A stretch of 8,866 bases of DNA from the NCBI GenBank assembly GCA_039927975.1, contig JBDSTZ010000174.1, positions 1-8,866 of the forward strand, read 5' to 3'. The translations under genes and the position numbers were made by a program. Shown one piece after another: positions 6,102 through 8,866 of this stretch (positions within the stretch are counted from its first letter, which is position 1; every line of letters starts with the position of its first letter). This DNA is from JBDSTZ01 sp039927975. GTDB lineage: Bacteria > Pseudomonadota > Gammaproteobacteria > Burkholderiales > Burkholderiaceae_D. The notes beneath the pieces are model-generated. The model was not told the DNA's origin. It searched no databases and saw only the letters and a program-made list of their open reading frames with translations.

Positions 6102-8354
6102 CTACTGACGCCCCTTGTATTCGTACACCGCCGGATTCGCCACCACCGGCGCGGCGACCAGGTCGGACCACAGCTCTCTACCGGTCGCCTGCGAATAGGC
6201 CCGCACCTTCGCATCCATCGAGGCGCCGATGAAGATCAGGCCACCTGCGGTCACGGCCGGACCGCCGATGGTCGGCGAGCCCCAGCGCTCCGGCATGTAG
6301 AAGCCGTACTGCTGGGACGCACCAATGGGACGGCGCCAGTTGATCGCGCCGGTTTTCATGTTGATCGACACCAGCTCGCCGAAGGGTGGTTCCCAGCACG
6401 GCATGCCGAGCCAGTTGAGCGAGTTTTTCAGCATGATGCCGAACGGCGCGCCCTTCTGTGGATAGAAGCCCTGCTCGGCGCCGGAGCCCGTCGCCACGCT
6501 GTCGTATTTGTCGCGGGGCAGCAGCTTGAGTTGCTGCACGAGATGCGAGGTGTTGACGATCGCCGTCTGGCTGCGCGGATCAAAAGCGACACCGCCCCAC
6601 TGAACGGCGCCGGCGCTAAACGGGTAGCCCAGCGTGCCCGCATCCGCAGTGGTGGGCGGCGTGTACATGCCATCGTAACGCATCGAATCGAACAAGCGCG
6701 AACATTGGCCGAAGCCAACCATGTCTGCCAGCCGCCAGACCTTCGGCTTGCGGGACTGGTCCAGCAGCGGCGCAGGCAGGGTGGGAAATGGCTGGGTCTT
6801 GGCGTATATCTCGCCGGCCGCCTTTCCCGTCGGGACCGGGCGCTCCTCGATCGGCCAGATATCCTCGCCAGTCTTGCGGTTGACGACAAACAGATAGCCC
6901 ATCTTGGTGGCCTGCATCAGGGCCGGGATCGTCTTGCCGGAGACCGTGATGTCCATCAGCGTTGGCGCCGAATTGATATCGTAGTCCGAAAGGTCATGGT
7001 GCACCCATTGACGCGACCACACCACCTTGCCGGTGTTGATGTCGACTGCGGTGGTGGAGGTCGCAAGCGGGACGGATTCGGCGCGATTGCCACCCCAGTA
7101 GTTGGGCGAAGGAGACGACACCGGCAAGTAGACAAGTCCAAGGTCCTCGTCGACCGACATCGCGGTCCACACGTTGGCGGTACCGCTGCGCTTGATCATA
7201 TCGTCGGGAAGCAGGTTCAGAACCCACTCCAGTTTGCCGGTGCGCGCATTGACCGAGAAGACTGTCCCCGGCGGCGCCTCGGCCAGCGCCCAGTCCTTGC
7301 CGGCCCAGCCGATGATCAGGTGGTCGCCCGCCACGGTGGGCGGCTGGAGCACGGACAGCGGCCAGGCATCATGGATGCCGTTCCATTTGTCGACGTTCAG
7401 TACGCCGTGCTCGGCAAACTCGGGGCACGGCTTTCCCGTGTCGGCATCGACGGCAAACAGCCGCGCATCCATGGTGCCGATATACACGGTCTTTTGGCAC
7501 ACCTGGCCTGCGACCGGATGGCCGGCTTCCCAGTAGGCGACGCCACGGGTCTTCAAGACGGGCTGCGTGAGCGCCTTCAGGGTCGAGTGGGTGTCGAAGC
7601 GCCAACGCTCCTTTCCGGTCGCCGGATCGAGGGCGATGATCCGGTAAAAGGGCGTGCCGATGTACAGGGTCTGGTTGGCGTAGATCGGCGTGGCCGACCA
7701 GACGGTCGCCGGCTTGTCACCGCTGCCGTCGGAGACATCCCCGGTATGGTACTGCCACGCCAGCTTCAGCTTGCCGACGTTCGAGGTATCGATCTGGAAC
7801 AGCGGTGAGTATTTCTGCGCGTTCAATTGGCCGTGGAAGCTGTTCCAGATGGGCTTTGTGGATGCCAATGGTGCTTGCCCCGGCGCGTCGTGGCGATTTT
7901 CGGCTGCCACCTCCCCTTGCGCTGTCGCAGCCGGTAGCCGGCCGATGGCTGCGAGGCCAAGGCCGATACACAGGGCGGGCGCGAGCAATAGCGAGGCGAC
8001 CGTCGTGACCGGATGCCTGTCCAAGCCACATATGAAATCGACCACCAGCGCCAGCAGTGCGATGGCCATGGCGACGAGCAACGCGTACTCATGGAGCAGC
8101 CAGGCGGCCGCCAGGGTGCCGAGCGCCAGCAGAAGGGCGAGGATGGGCACGAGCCGGGCGCCACCGCCACGCCTGCGCACCAGGACAACGCCGAGCAACG
8201 CCAGCAACAGGGGCGACACAACGACAGCCAGGGCGCCGATCGTTCCGGTGACGCCGGTCATCGGCGCGAAATAATTGAACAGCGCGAAGCCGAGTCCGGT
8301 CAGTGCCGCGAACGTCAGCGTCAGCCTCGCCTTAACATGAAATGCTCGTGCCAT
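6102..8354 (-). CDS. gcd: Membrane-bound PQQ-dependent glucose-type dehydrogenase, cut short by an amber codon
   Basis: A 750-aa quinoprotein of the membrane glucose/quinate/shikimate dehydrogenase family. Family members oxidise a sugar or polyol in the periplasm and pass electrons to ubiquinone; E. coli Gcd turns glucose into gluconolactone. Five N-terminal transmembrane helices lie at about 11-31, 37-60, 67-87, 89-109 and 117-138. The eight-bladed PQQ propeller follows from about 170 (QKYSPLFQIDTSNVGKLKLA). Asp454 in VHHDLSDYD aligns with the E. coli catalytic Asp466, and Lys484 in QATKMGYLFV with the PQQ-contacting Lys493; WGGN is at 420-423. The ATG at 8354 has AGGAG at 8368-8364, nine bases upstream. 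The open frame ends at TAG (6102-6104) after YEYKGRQ, where E. coli has GKQYVV, so the TAG stands for a Tyr codon. The last blade strand is missing from the product unless the codon is read through. The window contains no pqq biosynthesis genes. The family call is firm; the substrate is inferred. Confidence 0.9.
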   Translation of the reverse strand: MARAFHVKARLTLTFAALTGLGFALFNYFAPMTGVTGTIGALAVVVSPLLLALLGVVLVRRRGGGARLVPILALLLALGTLAAAWLLHEYALLVAMAIALLALVVDFICGLDRHPVTTVASLLLAPALCIGLGLAAIGRLPAATAQGEVAAENRHDAPGQAPLASTKPIWNSFHGQLNAQKYSPLFQIDTSNVGKLKLAWQYHTGDVSDGSGDKPATVWSATPIYANQTLYIGTPFYRIIALDPATGKERWRFDTHSTLKALTQPVLKTRGVAYWEAGHPVAGQVCQKTVYIGTMDARLFAVDADTGKPCPEFAEHGVLNVDKWNGIHDAWPLSVLQPPTVAGDHLIIGWAGKDWALAEAPPGTVFSVNARTGKLEWVLNLLPDDMIKRSGTANVWTAMSVDEDLGLVYLPVSSPSPNYWGGNRAESVPLATSTTAVDINTGKVVWSRQWVHHDLSDYDINSAPTLMDITVSGKTIPALMQATKMGYLFVVNRKTGEDIWPIEERPVPTGKAAGEIYAKTQPFPTLPAPLLDQSRKPKVWRLADMVGFGQCSRLFDSMRYDGMYTPPTTADAGTLGYPFSAGAVQWGGVAFDPRSQTAIVNTSHLVQQLKLLPRDKYDSVATGSGAEQGFYPQKGAPFGIMLKNSLNWLGMPCWEPPFGELVSINMKTGAINWRRPIGASQQYGFYMPERWGSPTIGGPAVTAGGLIFIGASMDAKVRAYSQATGRELWSDLVAAPVVANPAVYEYKGRQ

Positions 8355-8363
8355 GCCCGTGCG

Positions 8364-8368
8364 CTCCT
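8364..8368 (-). promoter_or_regulatory. Ribosome-binding site of the PQQ dehydrogenase
   Basis: AGGAG on the minus strand lies nine bases upstream of the ATG at 8354. It is the clearest Shine-Dalgarno in the window and fixes the start. It overlaps a TAG (8369-8367) that ends one upstream reading frame, a typical operon junction, which fits a former gene just upstream. Confidence 0.75.
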
Positions 8369-8564
8369 AAAAGAATCGACGCGGTTCGTTATCGGCAGCC
8401 GTTGGGCGCCGCCGAGCGGATTCATCCTCTGGTGGTCGAGAAAGAACGCGACGCCGCCACCGCGCGCCGGGTCCGCGATGACCGGATGCGAGTAGCCAGT
8501 CCAGCGCGGCATCGTGGAAGGCCAGCTCCTGCTTGGTCACATGCGGATCGCGGTCGGTCGAATC
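8369..8564 (-). pseudogene. Probable frameshifted remnant of an unrecognised gene
   Basis: Just upstream of the dehydrogenase, coding-like minus-strand sequence (G/C-rich third positions, plausible residues) switches frame. From about 8564 to 8496 one frame reads DPHVTKQELAFHDAALDW. From 8494 to about 8369 a different frame reads YSHPVIADPARGGGVAFFLD and then HQRMNPLGGAQRLPITNRVD. Omitting the single C at 8495 joins them into one continuous protein (D-W-Y-S-H-P). In the first frame, third-position GC drops sharply after this point. No matching start is found, and upstream of about 8600 the DNA becomes AT-richer. I do not recognise the family. It may be the 3' end of a gene once cotranscribed with the dehydrogenase, or a chance effect of GC bias. 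Confidence 0.35.
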
Positions 8565-8655
8565 AGGTCCAGATCGACAAAAGGGCTGAACAAGGCGTCC
8601 GATACCTCTGGTGAAACCTGAAGATCGGACGTCAAGACTGGAAATAAAGTGTCGC

Positions 8656-8669
8656 TTTTGAATTCAAAA
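8656..8669. promoter_or_regulatory. 14-bp perfect palindrome TTTTGAATTCAAAA at the putative transcription start
   Basis: A self-complementary 14-mer directly abuts the minus-strand TATAAT (8675-8670), so it would cover the transcription start. That is a common place for a repressor operator. No regulator can be assigned; it does not resemble a LexA, Fur or LacI-type site. A chance origin in AT-rich DNA is possible. Confidence 0.35.
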
Positions 8670-8675
8670 ATTATA
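8670..8675 (-). promoter_or_regulatory. Perfect -10 hexamer TATAAT facing the PQQ dehydrogenase
   Basis: The minus strand reads GTCGTATAATTTTTGAATTC, with an exact consensus -10. No good -35 lies 16-18 bp upstream; a TTGAAA at 8689-8684 is only 8 bp away. Transcription would start near 8663, inside the adjacent palindrome. It is a candidate promoter for the dehydrogenase, possibly activator-dependent. Confidence 0.4.
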
Positions 8676-8700
8676 CGACTGGTTTTCAAAGAAGGGCCGT

Positions 8701-8866
8701 TTGATTCACCCGGACGACGGCGGATTGATCGCAATATTCATTGTCCTGCTACCGATTTTTTTCGCATCTATCATGGTGTCTGCCGTTTTTCGCCACGGCG
8801 CCGCCATCTCTTCTTGGGCCCAGTGTGCGACGCTTTATTTGATTCTGTTGGGAAAATCTGCGCCTT
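8701..8866 (+). CDS. Possible small membrane protein, N-terminal part
   Basis: An open plus-strand frame of 55 codons runs off the right edge. Taking the TTG at 8701 as start (GAAGGG six bases upstream region, AAGAAGGGCCGT before it), the protein begins M-I-H-P-D-D-G-G. It then has a strongly hydrophobic stretch (LIAIFIVLLPIFFASIMVSA, about residues 9-28) and a second one after SSWAQ (about 39-51, CATLYLILLG). This suggests two membrane helices. The frame is open back to 8662 but offers no better start; an ATG at 8773 would remove the first helix. No family is recognised, and the AT-richer composition differs from the rest of the window. It could be non-coding. Confidence 0.4.
   Translation, partial: MIHPDDGGLIAIFIVLLPIFFASIMVSAVFRHGAAISSWAQCATLYLILLGKSAP

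Larger units (their letters stand above)
8355..8700. other. 346-bp segment without an intact gene, upstream of the PQQ dehydrogenase
   Basis: No intact gene is convincing here on either strand. The proximal part (8355 to about 8600) is GC-rich and contains the possible frameshifted remnant. The distal part (about 8600-8700) is clearly richer in A and T and holds a TATAAT hexamer and a 14-bp palindrome. If the dehydrogenase is transcribed from the TATAAT region, its leader would be about 300 nt long. Confidence 0.5.

Noticed and set aside
5826..7808. Long plus-strand open frame running from the end of fecR across the dehydrogenase
   Set aside because: It overlaps two clearly identified genes in other frames, has low-complexity Arg/His/Gly-rich composition and no domain. 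It is a composition artefact.
8537..8734. Minus-strand open frame across the AT-rich segment upstream of the dehydrogenase
   Set aside because: It is short, starts within the TATAAT/palindrome neighbourhood, has mixed codon bias and no ribosome-binding site. Only its last part is coding-like, and that may belong to the frameshifted remnant.

Overview
The window is GC-rich Gram-negative DNA. Gene style (an STN-domain TonB-dependent receptor with a FecI/FecR pair, a LuxR-type regulator with a long N-terminal sensor region, and a membrane PQQ dehydrogenase) suggests a betaproteobacterium, most likely Oxalobacteraceae (Massilia/Duganella/Janthinobacterium group). This placement is by style only; no marker gene is present.

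Layout, left to right. (1) At 1-81 (minus) is the signal peptide of an exported protein whose body lies outside the window. Its upstream region (82-262) holds a perfect 12-bp palindrome resembling a LacI/GntR-class operator. (2) At 263-4313 (minus) is a two-gene operon: a 958-aa outer-membrane TonB-dependent receptor, then a LuxR-type regulator whose ATG overlaps the receptor stop by 11 bp. (3) Divergent from it, at 4434-5959 (plus), are an ECF sigma factor and a FecR-type anti-sigma factor overlapping by ATGA. The 120-bp divergent region and the receptor's first codons carry an 11-bp inverted repeat. (4) Converging on fecR is a membrane-bound PQQ glucose-type dehydrogenase (minus, 8354 down to 6102). 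Its frame is cut by a TAG at 6102-6104, but the expected last 26 residues follow in the same frame to a TGA at 6021. (5) From 8355 to the right edge are a probable frameshifted gene remnant, a more AT-rich segment with a TATAAT box and a 14-bp palindrome, and the start of a possible small membrane protein (plus) running off the window.

How the genes work together. The receptor, anti-sigma and sigma form a complete cell-surface signalling system. Substrate binding outside would signal through the receptor STN domain to the periplasmic part of FecR, releasing the ECF sigma to transcribe the receptor operon. That operon also makes a second regulator. The receptor type and the neighbouring sugar dehydrogenase hint at a carbohydrate rather than iron, but the window does not prove this.

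Most noteworthy: the single-codon amber interruption of an otherwise fully conserved dehydrogenase C-terminus, the embedding of a LuxR regulator in a surface-signalling operon, and the inverted repeat between the divergent units. I see no RNA genes, CRISPR array, insertion sequence or phage genes.
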